From Erysipelotrichaceae bacterium (GTDB lineage Bacteria > Bacillota_I > Bacilli_A > Erysipelotrichales > Erysipelotrichaceae), in NCBI GenBank assembly GCA_017550145.1, contig JAFZQG010000006.1:1-64000 (forward strand): DNA of 64,000 nt, read 5' to 3'. A program made the translations under genes and the position numbers. Below, in pieces: positions 24,541-33,174 of this stretch (position 1 is its first letter; the number at the start of each line of letters is the position of its first letter). The notes below the pieces were generated by a model. It did no database searches and was not told the origin of the DNA. It saw nothing but the letters and a program-made list of their open reading frames with translations.

Positions 24541-25419
24541 TTATACTTCGAAGATATTCAGCTGTTCATAAGTTTTCGGAAATTCAGCCAGATACGCAAA
24601 ACAGTCTTCCGGTGTATACATAATGTGGTGTTTATTACAGAATCGTCTGAATATCGACATCAGTTTATCCGAATCGGGACTTGGCACATTATACGAGTTT
24701 CCATAGATGCGGATATACTTGTTTTTCATACCCGGGAAGTATTTATCCAAGGCGGCATAATAGTATTCTCTGTCGCCTTCTCTTAATGTCAGACCCATAT
24801 CAAAACAGATGATGCCTTTAACTTTTACTCTGGCACATTCCCTAAGGATTGCCATGATGTTTTCCTCGTTGTCATTGATATATGGCAGGATCGGTGTCAG
24901 CCAGACAATAGTCGGAATACCTCTCTTATTCATTTCTTCGAGTACTTCGATCCTGCGTTTTGTATTGCAGACATTCGGTTCGATGATCTTGCATAAATCA
25001 TCATCATAGGTCGTTAGAGTCATCTGCACGACGCTCTTGGCTTTCTTATTTATTTCATCAAAGAGATCGATATCGCGCATTATCCGATCCGATTTGGTCA
25101 GAACGGTTACACCGAATCCGTACTGCAGAATTATTTCCAAGCATCTTCTGGTCAGGCACAGCGTTTCTTCACAATGCATATAAGGATCCGACATGGCGCC
25201 AGTTCCGATCATACATTTCTTCTGCTTTGAACGAAGTGCTTTTTCTAGCAGTTCAGGCGCATTCTTCTTGACTTCGATATCTTCGAAAGGATGAGTAAAC
25301 TGATAGCACGTACTGCGGCTGTCACAGTAGATACAGCCATGTGAACAGCCACGATAAATATTCATGCCGTTTAGGCCGTTATTTGAGGTGAGTATTCCTT
25401 TGGCTTCCACAAAATGCAT
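24541..25419 (-). CDS. Radical SAM protein, spore-photoproduct-lyase-like (Rv2578c type)
   Basis: The radical SAM cluster motif is Cys25-x3-Cys29-x2-Cys32 in RGCSHGCIYC. The order MNIYRGCSHGCIYCDSR, MIGTGAMSDPYMHCEE, VTVLTKSDRIMRDIDL and TIVWLTPILPYIND marks the SplB-related, Rv2578c-like group of 290-residue proteins. These are found in most Bacillota and have no proven reaction, though DNA repair has been suggested. It reads into the GNAT gene seven bases downstream. Confidence 0.88.
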   Translation of the reverse strand: MHFVEAKGILTSNNGLNGMNIYRGCSHGCIYCDSRSTCYQFTHPFEDIEVKKNAPELLEKALRSKQKKCMIGTGAMSDPYMHCEETLCLTRRCLEIILQYGFGVTVLTKSDRIMRDIDLFDEINKKAKSVVQMTLTTYDDDLCKIIEPNVCNTKRRIEVLEEMNKRGIPTIVWLTPILPYINDNEENIMAILRECARVKVKGIICFDMGLTLREGDREYYYAALDKYFPGMKNKYIRIYGNSYNVPSPDSDKLMSIFRRFCNKHHIMYTPEDCFAYLAEFPKTYEQLNIFEV

Positions 25420-25433
25420 TTTCTGTATCCTTT

Positions 25434-26723
25434 CTAAGATCTGCTTACGTTATATTTCGTCAGTTTTCTTCCCAAAACAAGAACCATCACTATTCCGGCT
25501 ACGCCCAGAATAAACATCATCAAAGCTGCACCCGATCCTTTCCCTGTTCCGAAAAGTGCTGTCAGAAAAGGATTGGCGATATTATTTGCCATAAAAGGTT
25601 CACAGATTTCATCGACCATGAATCCGCCTAAGAAAAGGCCGATCGGAATCGTGAAGAACTGTAAGGTATTACGGCAGGCATAGATTCTACCCTGCAGTTC
25701 AACAGGAACGTTAGTACGCATTATTACATTCTCATTTGAACTCATGACCGGAACAAAGATCCAACCTAAGATCTGTCCGAAACACCAGACCAGCGGATTA
25801 CGGGAAAAGGCCAGAAAGAAATTTTCTGTGCCCAGAGAAAACAGCATCGTCCAGTATATTACTTTTACTCTGTCTTCAGGTTCCGGCAATAATGTGGCAA
25901 TTACACTGCCTAAAACCATTGCGATACCCGAACAGGAAGTCACGATGCCAAGCATACTGTTTCCTCCGTGGGGATTAGGTATAACCAGAGCCGGCAAGAC
26001 TGCATCAAAGGCTGAAGCGATCAGATTAACTCCGGACATGAAAAGAATGACATTCAGAACCAGCGGATTATCTTTAAGAAACTTCAGTCCCTCTTTAACA
26101 AGACTTAAATAGTTTTCTTCGTTTTTTTCTCTCAGTTCCTTATCAGGAAGTCTGATGAAGAAAAGTAGTGAAAGAAAAGCAGTTGCAAAAGTAAGCAGAT
26201 CAAACGCAACTACAATATCCAGCCCTTTAAATCCATACAGCATTGATGCGATCAGCGGGCTTCCGATCGAAATAAGTGATCTTGATAATGACTGTAAACC
26301 ACCGGTCTGCTGGTAATACTCCTTGGGAATCACCAGTGTATAGGCAACTTCCGAAGCAGGCTGCTGGATGGTGTTCATCAGTCCACTTAAGATATTTATG
26401 ACATAAAGGTGCCAGATGGATAAGAGATCCGATTTATACAGAAAGAAAACCACGATCGTACTTAGTGCCGTCATGGCATCGCATATCAGCATTGTTTTCT
26501 TCTTTTCCACTCTGTCGCTTATTGCACCGGCGAAAAAACTGATAAGCACATACGGTGCATAGGTAAAGATCGTTAAGGCTGCCGTGCTTAAGGCCGAACC
26601 GGTCTTTTCATATAGCCACAAAGTCAAAGCAAAACCTGTCACAGCACTTCCCAGCTGTGACAGACTCTGTGTAATCCATAAAATATAAAAGTCTCTCAGT
26701 TCCTTAATCATCAACCTTTTCAA
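25434..26723 (-). CDS. MFS transporter
   Basis: About twelve membrane helices and 429 residues, with the MFS loop GAISDRVEKKKTMLICDA between helices 2 and 3. The opening LRDFYILWITQSLSQLGSAVTGFALTLWLYEKTGSA matches the macrolide-efflux (MefA/DHA3) group, as do the RIYACRNTLQFFTIPIG helices. It is probably a drug or metabolite exporter. It overlaps the Imm32-like gene upstream by 20 bases. Confidence 0.87.
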   Translation of the reverse strand: MKRLMIKELRDFYILWITQSLSQLGSAVTGFALTLWLYEKTGSALSTAALTIFTYAPYVLISFFAGAISDRVEKKKTMLICDAMTALSTIVVFFLYKSDLLSIWHLYVINILSGLMNTIQQPASEVAYTLVIPKEYYQQTGGLQSLSRSLISIGSPLIASMLYGFKGLDIVVAFDLLTFATAFLSLLFFIRLPDKELREKNEENYLSLVKEGLKFLKDNPLVLNVILFMSGVNLIASAFDAVLPALVIPNPHGGNSMLGIVTSCSGIAMVLGSVIATLLPEPEDRVKVIYWTMLFSLGTENFFLAFSRNPLVWCFGQILGWIFVPVMSSNENVIMRTNVPVELQGRIYACRNTLQFFTIPIGLFLGGFMVDEICEPFMANNIANPFLTALFGTGKGSGAALMMFILGVAGIVMVLVLGRKLTKYNVSRS

Positions 26724-26916
26724 TAATCAGTTCTGTTGAGCCATCTTCCAGAGAATTATACTCATCCAGATGAATATGAGATCCGTTTTTCTCTTCGGAT
26801 AAGCTTAAGAGTATATTTGACAGTGATTTTAATCCTTCTTTATTGGCTGAAATATGAACAGTATTATTTTCGATATCCGCAGAGATCTTAAATCCTTCTT
26901 CCCATTTTATTTCCAT
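26704..26916 (-). CDS. Imm32-like small protein
   Basis: The 70-residue protein contains VHISANKEGLKSLSNILLSL, then GSHIHLDEYNSLEDGSTELIIEKVD, matching the Imm32 family of putative immunity proteins in polymorphic toxin systems. No toxin gene lies nearby. I chose the ATG at 26916, since the family begins near it. It overlaps the TfoX-like gene upstream by 29 bases and the MFS gene downstream by 20 bases. Confidence 0.7.
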   Translation of the reverse strand: MEIKWEEGFKISADIENNTVHISANKEGLKSLSNILLSLSEEKNGSHIHLDEYNSLEDGSTELIIEKVDD

Positions 26917-27238
26917 ATCGTTTCTTTTTCTTTTTAGCCGGAACTTCTTCCGCAATAATCTCTATCAGTTTGCGGCATAACCGTTTATCATCAATATCCG
27001 CCGCCAACATTTCTTTAGCTCCTTCATACGGTAAATCCATCTGTACATCGCCATATGTCTCTTCCATCAGTTTAATAGCACCTTTGGTCGGCTTTAGAAG
27101 AAAACGGTCATCATAGATACCGCCGATGACTTTGTCCTGATAATATAAGACAAATTCACCCATCATCATCCGATAGGACAGATCTTCCATATTGAGCTGT
27201 TCCAGTACATAATCCAGGTATTCTTTACTCGATGGCAT
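26888..27238 (-). CDS. TfoX N-terminal domain protein
   Basis: This 116-residue protein is a single TfoX/Sxy N-terminal domain: YVLEQLNMEDLSYRMMMGEFVLYYQDKVIGGIYDDRFLLKPT, then LPYEGAKEMLAADIDD. Free-standing TfoX-N proteins are widespread in Bacillota and are not known to act in competence there. The ATG at 27238 starts at the family boundary. The lysine-rich tail overlaps the next gene. Confidence 0.85.
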   Translation of the reverse strand: MPSSKEYLDYVLEQLNMEDLSYRMMMGEFVLYYQDKVIGGIYDDRFLLKPTKGAIKLMEETYGDVQMDLPYEGAKEMLAADIDDKRLCRKLIEIIAEEVPAKKKKKRYGNKMGRRI

Positions 27239-27809
27239 TTTCTTCTTCCTTTCTTTCGAGCCATTCAACTCTAGTCAGAATGTTTACGATGCTTGTTTCC
27301 ATTCCACCGGATTCGATCTTATGTTCATAGGAACTATAGGGTCTGAATCCGCATTTCTTCTGGACCTTTTCTGATTGAGTATTCCATGTAAAGTGTTTAC
27401 AAACGATCAGATCCAGGCCGACATCCTCGAACAGATAACGGATTACTTCGTTTACCGCTTCAGGCATCAGGCCCATCCCCCAGTAGTCTTTGGATAAAAC
27501 GAAACCCAATTCTCTGTTTTTCATTTCATTAAATTCCGGCATGACACCTTCATCATATTCTTCGATTCCCAGTGATCCTATGACTTTTCCATCATATTCC
27601 AGCGCAAATGTCTTTTTGTGTTTGACAAATCTGTCAAGGATCTGTTTTGAGACTTCGATATTTTCGTGCGGTTGCCAGCCGGCCATCTGACCTACGCCGT
27701 CCACTCTGGCATATTCATAAAAATCCTCAAGATCTTTGTATCTGAAAGGACGCAGAACCAGTCTTTCTGTTTTAAGTGTTACATCACTTATATCGATCGG
27801 AACATTCAT
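27225..27809 (-). CDS. GNAT acetyltransferase, RimJ/RimL type
   Basis: TLKTERLVLRPFRYKDLEDFYEYA opens the protein, followed by GSLGIEEYDE, LGFVLSKDYWGMGLMPEAVNEVIRY and CKHFTWNTQSEKVQKKCGFRPY, all RimJ/RimL features. Such enzymes acetylate protein or small-molecule amines. It overlaps the TfoX-like gene downstream by 14 bases. Confidence 0.88.
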   Translation of the reverse strand: MNVPIDISDVTLKTERLVLRPFRYKDLEDFYEYARVDGVGQMAGWQPHENIEVSKQILDRFVKHKKTFALEYDGKVIGSLGIEEYDEGVMPEFNEMKNRELGFVLSKDYWGMGLMPEAVNEVIRYLFEDVGLDLIVCKHFTWNTQSEKVQKKCGFRPYSSYEHKIESGGMETSIVNILTRVEWLERKEEENAIE

Positions 27810-27812
27810 ATC

Positions 27813-28565
27813 TTACTTTCTTTCGGCAATCAGTTTCAGGAAACGTTTATCATTCATCTGTTCATTACTCAGATACTCGCCATCGCAGAATAATGCATAA
27901 GTCGTAATCGGCGTCGGAGCATTCTGGGCATCTTTTTTGTTTTTGATCTGAATAGCCTTAAAATCCACTTTTTCTTTTTTGGCTGTTTCTTCTAAGATCG
28001 GAACATACTTCCCGTTAAAAGGACACTGACTGGTGTAATAGAGCACATAACCCTTTTCTTTGATATGCGGATGTCTGGCACATTCTTTGAATTGTGGTTT
28101 ATCGGCTTTTTTATCAAAAGGAAGATACCACAACTGAATACCGTTATCCGCTTCGTCACATACTTCAAATCCTTTGTATTTCAGGAATTTCGGGTCGGAA
28201 AGAAACGGCTTCTTCTTAGCTGAAGATAGAACACATAAACCTTTCTTGCCTTTCTCCTTGCTGTCTTTTATACACTCATTAAGCAGATCATTGGAATAAC
28301 CATGTCCCTTGAATGAACCTGATACCCAGAGGCAGTCGATATACATATATCCCTTGGCATCGATCGGATTCCAGGCATTCTCTGCCGGTACATATTCGAT
28401 AAAGCATTTGCCTCGTTCGGCGCTCTTTAAGAATACCAGTCCTTCATCAAACATATCTTTAAGCCAAGCTTTCTTGGAGGAAACCTGAACATCATTATTA
28501 TTCGAAATAGCACAGCAGATGTGCTCTTTTTCTAGATTTTCTTTTGTGACTCTGATATATTCCAT
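27813..28565 (-). CDS. YoaP-like GNAT protein with C-terminal thioredoxin-like domain
   Basis: Residues 1-150 are a GNAT domain (VSGSFKGHGYSNDLLNECI, CVLSSAKKKPFLSDPKFLKYKGF). Residues 160-250 form the YoaP domain, with YTSQCPFNGKYVPILEETAKK resembling a thioredoxin-fold site with only one of the two cysteines. The family is widespread but has no proven substrate. Its promoter carries a CATGAA/TTCATG palindrome between the boxes, so it heads a regulated unit. Confidence 0.85.
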   Translation of the reverse strand: MEYIRVTKENLEKEHICCAISNNNDVQVSSKKAWLKDMFDEGLVFLKSAERGKCFIEYVPAENAWNPIDAKGYMYIDCLWVSGSFKGHGYSNDLLNECIKDSKEKGKKGLCVLSSAKKKPFLSDPKFLKYKGFEVCDEADNGIQLWYLPFDKKADKPQFKECARHPHIKEKGYVLYYTSQCPFNGKYVPILEETAKKEKVDFKAIQIKNKKDAQNAPTPITTYALFCDGEYLSNEQMNDKRFLKLIAERK

Positions 28566-28597
28566 AAATTGATCCTTTCAGATAAATTACTAACTAC

Positions 28598-28625
28598 ATT
28601 ATATAATACATGAAATTGATTCATG
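28598..28625 (-). promoter_or_regulatory. Promoter with palindromic operator
   Basis: On the minus strand TATAAT (28598-28603) is preceded by the 17-base palindrome CATGAA-N5-TTCATG (28609-28625), which occupies the -35 to -10 spacer. The -35 box itself (TTACAT) is weak. Confidence 0.55.
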
Positions 28626-28635
28626 TAAGGAAATT

Positions 28636-28662
28636 GAATAAAAGCAGATATTTTCTGCCTTA
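28636..28662 (-). terminator. Terminator before the YoaP promoter
   Basis: AGGCAG and CTGCTT form a stem followed by TTATT on the minus strand, just after the small conserved gene. Confidence 0.65.
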
Positions 28663-28663
28663 T

Positions 28664-28882
28664 TCAGTATATTTTCTCGATTTCACCTTCTATTGAATAA
28701 CGTTTCTTGAAATCCGAGAGATCTTTTGTGTTTCTGATCAGCGTAACTTCTTCGAATTTGCCTGTTTTGAGATCCTTAAAACCCGCAACCTGTTCCCCGG
28801 TACAGATGCTTACCCGGATTGCCGGTTTCTTTACTGTTGGATCATATGCAGTCTTTTCGCTTTTCTTCTTACTGAAAAACAC
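28664..28882 (-). CDS. Small conserved hypothetical protein
   Basis: This 72-residue protein begins MFFSKKKSEK and has one small beta-rich domain, AIRVSICTGEQVAGFKDLKTGKFEEVTLI. Similar small clostridial proteins exist, sometimes misnamed aspartate dehydrogenase. It follows the methyltransferase gene by eight bases and ends at a terminator, so it is the last gene of that unit. No function is proposed. Confidence 0.65.
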   Translation of the reverse strand: MFFSKKKSEKTAYDPTVKKPAIRVSICTGEQVAGFKDLKTGKFEEVTLIRNTKDLSDFKKRYSIEGEIEKIY

Positions 28883-28890
28883 TTCCGTCC

Positions 28891-29577
28891 TTATTTCTTC
28901 TTTCTGGCACAGAAGCAGGCAATACTCTGGACATTGCTGACCTGTACATCGGTATAGTTTTCTTCCAGTCTCTTTTTTAAGGTTTCTACCGTTTCAAACG
29001 GAGGCGTAAAGAAACCTTTCTTAACATAGAGATCTCTGATGATCATATCGGTATGACTGTTCGCATCTTTGACATAGAAACAGCCCATAAACAGACCATC
29101 ATCCTTCAGAACTCTGTATGTTTCAGAATAAGCAGCTTCCTTATCCGGGAAAGCATGGAAACCATTCAAAGATACAACGATATCAAATGAGCGATCCTCA
29201 AATGGTAGCTTTCCGACATCGCCCTGCATGAATGTGACATTTCTGATATCCAGTTCTTCAGCCCTGTTTCTTGCTCCTTCCAGCATCTTTTCCGAATAAT
29301 CCAGACACGTAATCCTGGCATCCGGCAGAGTCTTCCATACCGGTAAAGAAAAGACACCCGTTCCTACCGGAACTTCCAGGAGGTTTCCTTTGAAATCCTT
29401 AGGGATATTCTCCAGGCTTCTGCTCTGGTATTCAACGATATCGTTCTTATCCATTTGCCAGACAGTCTTATCCACAAAACGGCCGATAAGCGTCGTACCT
29501 GTCATCATTCCGTCATAATAATTGTGCATCTTGCCCAGATTCTTATAGGCATTCTTAATTTCATCTTTTCTTTCCAT
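28891..29577 (-). CDS. Class I SAM-dependent methyltransferase
   Basis: Motif I reads NLLEVPVGTGVFSLPV, followed by ITCLDYSEKMLEGARNRAEEL, FMQGDVGKLPFEDRSFDIVVSLNGFHAFPDKEAA, the UbiE/Methyltransf_11 pattern. It methylates an unknown small molecule. The ATG at 29577 has GAGG five bases upstream; an 18-codon upstream extension lacks a ribosome site. Confidence 0.88.
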   Translation of the reverse strand: MERKDEIKNAYKNLGKMHNYYDGMMTGTTLIGRFVDKTVWQMDKNDIVEYQSRSLENIPKDFKGNLLEVPVGTGVFSLPVWKTLPDARITCLDYSEKMLEGARNRAEELDIRNVTFMQGDVGKLPFEDRSFDIVVSLNGFHAFPDKEAAYSETYRVLKDDGLFMGCFYVKDANSHTDMIIRDLYVKKGFFTPPFETVETLKKRLEENYTDVQVSNVQSIACFCARKKK

Positions 29578-29608
29578 AATTTCCTCCAGATCAAATGTGA
29601 ACAGCTGT

Positions 29609-30355
29609 TTATTTGAGTGTATATACAGCACTCAGTGTCTTTTCTACCGTATCGTCGGAAAGATCTTCATACAGTTCTCTTTCAAAAGTAATATTTTCGT
29701 GATTGAGACACATTTCCAGAATATAGAGATAGATGCCGATATCGATCCGGTTATAATACATTACCGCTTTGACCGGCATAATGCCTCTTTTACCGGCTTT
29801 TTTATATCTGTAGACATACAGTTTATTATCGATGTGTTCTGTTATCCACGGCTGTGTATTGCAGGCTGATGGCGTAAAACGGACGATATTGCTGAAAGGC
29901 AGCTCTTCACCACTCCATGTTTCTTCCAAGGACTTCCTTTTTGATTTGAACATGTCCTTACGGAAACGGTCTTCTGCCATTCTTGAGAAAGCGATCATGA
30001 TTATATAATCAAGACCGTCATATTCTTTCTCATCAGGTTTGCCGATCCCAAACCACAGCGTACCGATATTCTTCGAAGTCAGATACAGATCGATCTGTTC
30101 GCCGATATAACCGATATTGCGCAGATATTCATTCTTCTTTTCACTGTAGAAAAGAATACAGTATTCCGCTCCCCTCTTGCAGGTCGTTTCACTTTCCTTT
30201 ACGATCCTGCAGGTATATCTGATCGTTTCATCCAAAGGTTTTACTTCTTTCAGAAAATCATTCAGTTCTTCAAGATCTTTTTCACTTATGGATCCCGTAT
30301 CTCTAAAAAGATGGAAAGATTTTCTTCTGAAGAATTCGTTATAAAAGTCTCTCAT
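29609..30355 (-). CDS. Nitroreductase-family protein
   Basis: The order YNEFFRRKSFHLFRDTG, YLTSKNIGTLWFGIGKP and PSACNTQPWITEHIDN matches the diverged, 250-residue nitroreductase group that binds FMN and NAD(P)H. It is longer and less conserved than NfsB-type enzymes, so the substrate is open. It lies between two methyltransferase genes. Confidence 0.8.
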   Translation of the reverse strand: MRDFYNEFFRRKSFHLFRDTGSISEKDLEELNDFLKEVKPLDETIRYTCRIVKESETTCKRGAEYCILFYSEKKNEYLRNIGYIGEQIDLYLTSKNIGTLWFGIGKPDEKEYDGLDYIIMIAFSRMAEDRFRKDMFKSKRKSLEETWSGEELPFSNIVRFTPSACNTQPWITEHIDNKLYVYRYKKAGKRGIMPVKAVMYYNRIDIGIYLYILEMCLNHENITFERELYEDLSDDTVEKTLSAVYTLK

Positions 30356-30361
30356 ATTTTT

Positions 30362-31111
30362 TTATTCCTTTACTGATTTTGTGGCAATAAAACACGGAAT
30401 ATTCATTTCATGAAGATAGCCTTCGCCGTTGGTATCTTCATATAGGGCTTTAAGAATGAAGCCGGCTTCCAGCTGTCCGTTGATCTGTTCATCAAGAGTA
30501 TGTGAGAACTGAATACCGCTGTCACCGTCTTCCAGCTGTTTCATCTGTTCAGGATTCTTTAATGGATTGAAAGGTAAAGAATTGACTACTTCTTTTTCAT
30601 TCTCATTAAAGAGATAATTTATTCCGTTATCAAGTCCGCTTAATAGTATGCCTCCGTGTTTCAGAATCCGGAAACACTCTTTCCATAACGGTTTTACTTC
30701 TTCGATATAACAGTTGGCTACCGGATGAAAGATCAGATCGAAACATTCATCTTCAAACGGTAAAGGCTTACTCATATCAGCCTTGATTATCTCGATATCA
30801 TAACCTTCTCTTTGAGCTGTGATTCTTTCACTCTCTAGCTGGGTATCGGAATAATCCAGAACCGTACATTTAGCACCTAAAGCAGCAAAGATAGGCATCT
30901 GCTGAGCTCCGCCACTGGCCAGTCCCAGAACTTTTCTGTTTTTTAATTCGCCGAACCATTCATGAGGTACATATTTGACCGGTGTCAGTTTGACATCCCA
31001 TTCACCGTTTAAGGTTTTGAGATATGTCTCATGATCGATGGGTTTTCCCCATTCCCAGCCTTCCTCTACCCATTTATCTATTGTCCTGGCATTTATTTCC
31101 TGATAATCCAT
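30362..31111 (-). CDS. Class I SAM-dependent methyltransferase
   Basis: The N-terminal ARTIDKWVEEGWEWGKPIDHETY is typical of a clostridial methyltransferase group. It is followed by motif I VLGLASGGAQQMPIFAALGA, TVLDYSDTQLESERI and PLPFEDECFDLIFHPVANCYIE. The substrate is unknown. The ATG at 31111 is preceded by AAGGGA at a suitable distance; the ATG four codons upstream overlaps that site and the stop of the GNAT gene. Confidence 0.87.
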   Translation of the reverse strand: MDYQEINARTIDKWVEEGWEWGKPIDHETYLKTLNGEWDVKLTPVKYVPHEWFGELKNRKVLGLASGGAQQMPIFAALGAKCTVLDYSDTQLESERITAQREGYDIEIIKADMSKPLPFEDECFDLIFHPVANCYIEEVKPLWKECFRILKHGGILLSGLDNGINYLFNENEKEVVNSLPFNPLKNPEQMKQLEDGDSGIQFSHTLDEQINGQLEAGFILKALYEDTNGEGYLHEMNIPCFIATKSVKE

Positions 31112-31115
31112 ATTA

Positions 31116-31625
31116 TTAAACATCCCTTATAAATTTAAGCATCTTATACTCTTTATTATCACGCGTATCGATCTTCTTTTCGGATGAAAAATACCTGAAT
31201 CCGCAGGACTCAGCAAGTCTGATCGAAGCCGTATTTTCTTCACGTGATGTATAGATAAAATGTTTTATGTTGTAGCTGTTCTTGCAGTAATCAATAAGCG
31301 AATTCAGGATCTCTTTACCATATCCTTTATTCTGATATGAAGGGCTTATACAGATCCCGCATTCTTCATAAGTATCATCAGATACTTTCTCAAAACCCGC
31401 AAAACCGATAGCTTTCATACTGGCTTTATCATAGACGGTGAAAGTATCGTGTTTCTTCTGAAACTCGATCGTTCTTTCCATTCTGGCCAAAGCATCTTCT
31501 TCGCTTTGCGTAACGCTCCAGTACATATAGCGGGCACATTTCTCATGACGCCAGACATTCTCATACATGTCCTTATAATCAGAAAGTTTTCCCTTATCCA
31601 GAATCAGTCTTGCGGTTTCGATCAT
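31116..31625 (-). CDS. GNAT acetyltransferase
   Basis: A RimJ/RimL-like GNAT of 169 residues: ETARLILDKGKLSDYKDMYENVW, GFAGFEKVSDDTYEECGICISPSYQNKGYGKEIL and NTASIRLAESCGFRYF. It starts immediately after the stop of the flavin-reductase-like gene and ends next to the methyltransferase start, so all are co-translated. The substrate is unknown. Confidence 0.87.
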   Translation of the reverse strand: MIETARLILDKGKLSDYKDMYENVWRHEKCARYMYWSVTQSEEDALARMERTIEFQKKHDTFTVYDKASMKAIGFAGFEKVSDDTYEECGICISPSYQNKGYGKEILNSLIDYCKNSYNIKHFIYTSREENTASIRLAESCGFRYFSSEKKIDTRDNKEYKMLKFIRDV

Positions 31626-32102
31626 TTAGCGGCTGATATACCTCTTTACTTCACCCATTACCAGATAATGAGGTTTAATACCGTTCTGATAGATCTTCTT
31701 TCCCTCTTCAGGAACCTCATCATAATTGAGCTGATTCATATAGATCTTCTTGCAGACAAAAACTTCGCTTGCTTCCTTGTAAGCGACAGTTCCGTCAATT
31801 TCTTCAGCTTCCAGTTTTGCGATCTTTACTTTGTCCTGATCTCTTCCGGAAAGTGAACCCATGACGCCCAGGGATTCATGATACTTGGCCGGGAAGAAAG
31901 ATACGGAAAACTCATCGTATTTCTTGATGAATTCATAAGTGTAACGGTCCGGTCTGACATAAACGGTGATGACATCTTTGCCCCAGATGGTTCCCATTGA
32001 ACCCCAGGAGATCGTCATACCATTGAAATCATCTTTGTTTCCGGCAGTTAAGATTGCCCACTCATTGTTGAACTTCTCAAACGGATTGATTTTAAGTTCC
32101 AT
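31626..32102 (-). CDS. Flavin reductase-like (FMN-binding split barrel) protein
   Basis: The 158 residues match the flavin reductase-like split barrel: NEWAILTAGNKDDFNGMTISWGSMGTIWGKDVITVYVRPDRYTYEFI, with EFSVSFFPAKYHESL following. These proteins bind FMN and often reduce flavins or xenobiotics for a partner. It lies in a unit with a nitroreductase and methyltransferases, but a shared pathway is not proven. Confidence 0.86.
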   Translation of the reverse strand: MELKINPFEKFNNEWAILTAGNKDDFNGMTISWGSMGTIWGKDVITVYVRPDRYTYEFIKKYDEFSVSFFPAKYHESLGVMGSLSGRDQDKVKIAKLEAEEIDGTVAYKEASEVFVCKKIYMNQLNYDEVPEEGKKIYQNGIKPHYLVMGEVKRYISR

Positions 32103-32111
32103 ATTGCCTCC

Positions 32112-32783
32112 CTACCAGATATAAGGGATCATCTTATATCTGACTTTTTCTTTGTATTCTTTATATCCTTCAAGTCCATTCTCCAGGACTTCTTCTTCAT
32201 TTCTTATCCTTTTGGCGATTAAAGGGATATATCCTAACATGATCAGAAAAGACAGTGGTGATCCCAGAACCAACGGCATGGACAGAAACAGGAAGATAGT
32301 CGCCATATACATCGGATGTCTGACAATGCCATATAAACCGGTATCGATGACTTTCTGGTTTTCCTGAACTTCGATTGTTCTTGACAGATAGGTGTTTTCT
32401 CTCAAGACTTCCCCATAAAGCGCATAAGAAAGAAGAAAGATCACGGCCGCAAGATAAACGGACCATTGCGGCATGACAAACCAGCTGAAACGGTAATTAA
32501 GTCCGGCAATGATGAATGCTGATAGAAACATCATACCGCTCCAGGCAATGACTTCCTTCTGTTCGCTTTCCTCTTCCTTGGCATTGAGCCTTTTCTTTAA
32601 GAGCTCAGGATCATACTTATACATGATGAGTCCCGCGATAAACATCGGGATAAACAGTATGCCCATAAACAGCCAGCCGTTAGGAAAATGTATAGTACCG
32701 GCCGGCACAAAGATCAGTAATCCCAGAAGGATCACTCCTGCAGTGAATTTGATTATTCCCTGTTTAAAAAGTCCTTTTTCCAT
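32112..32783 (-). CDS. Isoprenylcysteine methyltransferase-like membrane protein
   Basis: Five or six membrane helices in 223 residues, with the ICMT/PEMT signature YGIVRHPMYMATIFLFLSMPLVLGSPL followed by a second RxxxEE element, RIRNEEEVLENGLEGYKEY. Bacterial members methylate lipids or small molecules at the membrane using SAM. It ends ten bases before the flavin-reductase-like gene and starts at the stop of the rhodanese gene. Confidence 0.87.
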   Translation of the reverse strand: MEKGLFKQGIIKFTAGVILLGLLIFVPAGTIHFPNGWLFMGILFIPMFIAGLIMYKYDPELLKKRLNAKEEESEQKEVIAWSGMMFLSAFIIAGLNYRFSWFVMPQWSVYLAAVIFLLSYALYGEVLRENTYLSRTIEVQENQKVIDTGLYGIVRHPMYMATIFLFLSMPLVLGSPLSFLIMLGYIPLIAKRIRNEEEVLENGLEGYKEYKEKVRYKMIPYIW

Positions 32784-33169
32784 TATTCAACTCCATAGAT
32801 CCAGTCGATGATGCCACCGAATTCATAGATCTTCGTATAACCTAAAGCCACCAGTTTTTCCGCAGCCTGGACACTTCTTCTGCCGCTGCGGCAGTAAACC
32901 AGTATTTTCTGGTTCTTATCTTTCAAAGTCTCAGATACTTTTTCGTCGATTGTCTCATTAGGAATACAGATAGCATCCTTGATATGACCGCCATCATATT
33001 CCTCTTTGGTTCTGACATCGAGTATAACGATATCATCTTCCTCATCCATGATTCTTTTAGCTTCTTCCTGCGAGATATGTATATAAGAAGAAACGGCTTC
33101 TTCTTCCTTCTTCTTACAGCCGCCAAAGATGATCATTCCCAAAAGAAACAATACAATTATTCTTTTCAT
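32783..33169 (-). CDS. Rhodanese-domain lipoprotein
   Basis: A lipoprotein signal peptide ends in IFGGC (Cys18 lipidated). The rest is one rhodanese domain, with ILDVRTKEEYDGGHIKDAICIPN and the active-site loop VYCRSGRRS (Cys93). It would handle persulfide sulfur or act as a thiol carrier on the outer face of the membrane. Its stop overlaps the ICMT-like start by one base. Confidence 0.9.
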   Translation of the reverse strand: MKRIIVLFLLGMIIFGGCKKKEEEAVSSYIHISQEEAKRIMDEEDDIVILDVRTKEEYDGGHIKDAICIPNETIDEKVSETLKDKNQKILVYCRSGRRSVQAAEKLVALGYTKIYEFGGIIDWIYGVE

Positions 33170-33174
33170 AATAA

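Noticed and set aside
10124..33169. Chromosomal integron cassette array
   Set aside because: Gene content is reminiscent, but gaps are only a few bases or negative, no attC-like inverted repeats are present, and no integrase gene is visible.
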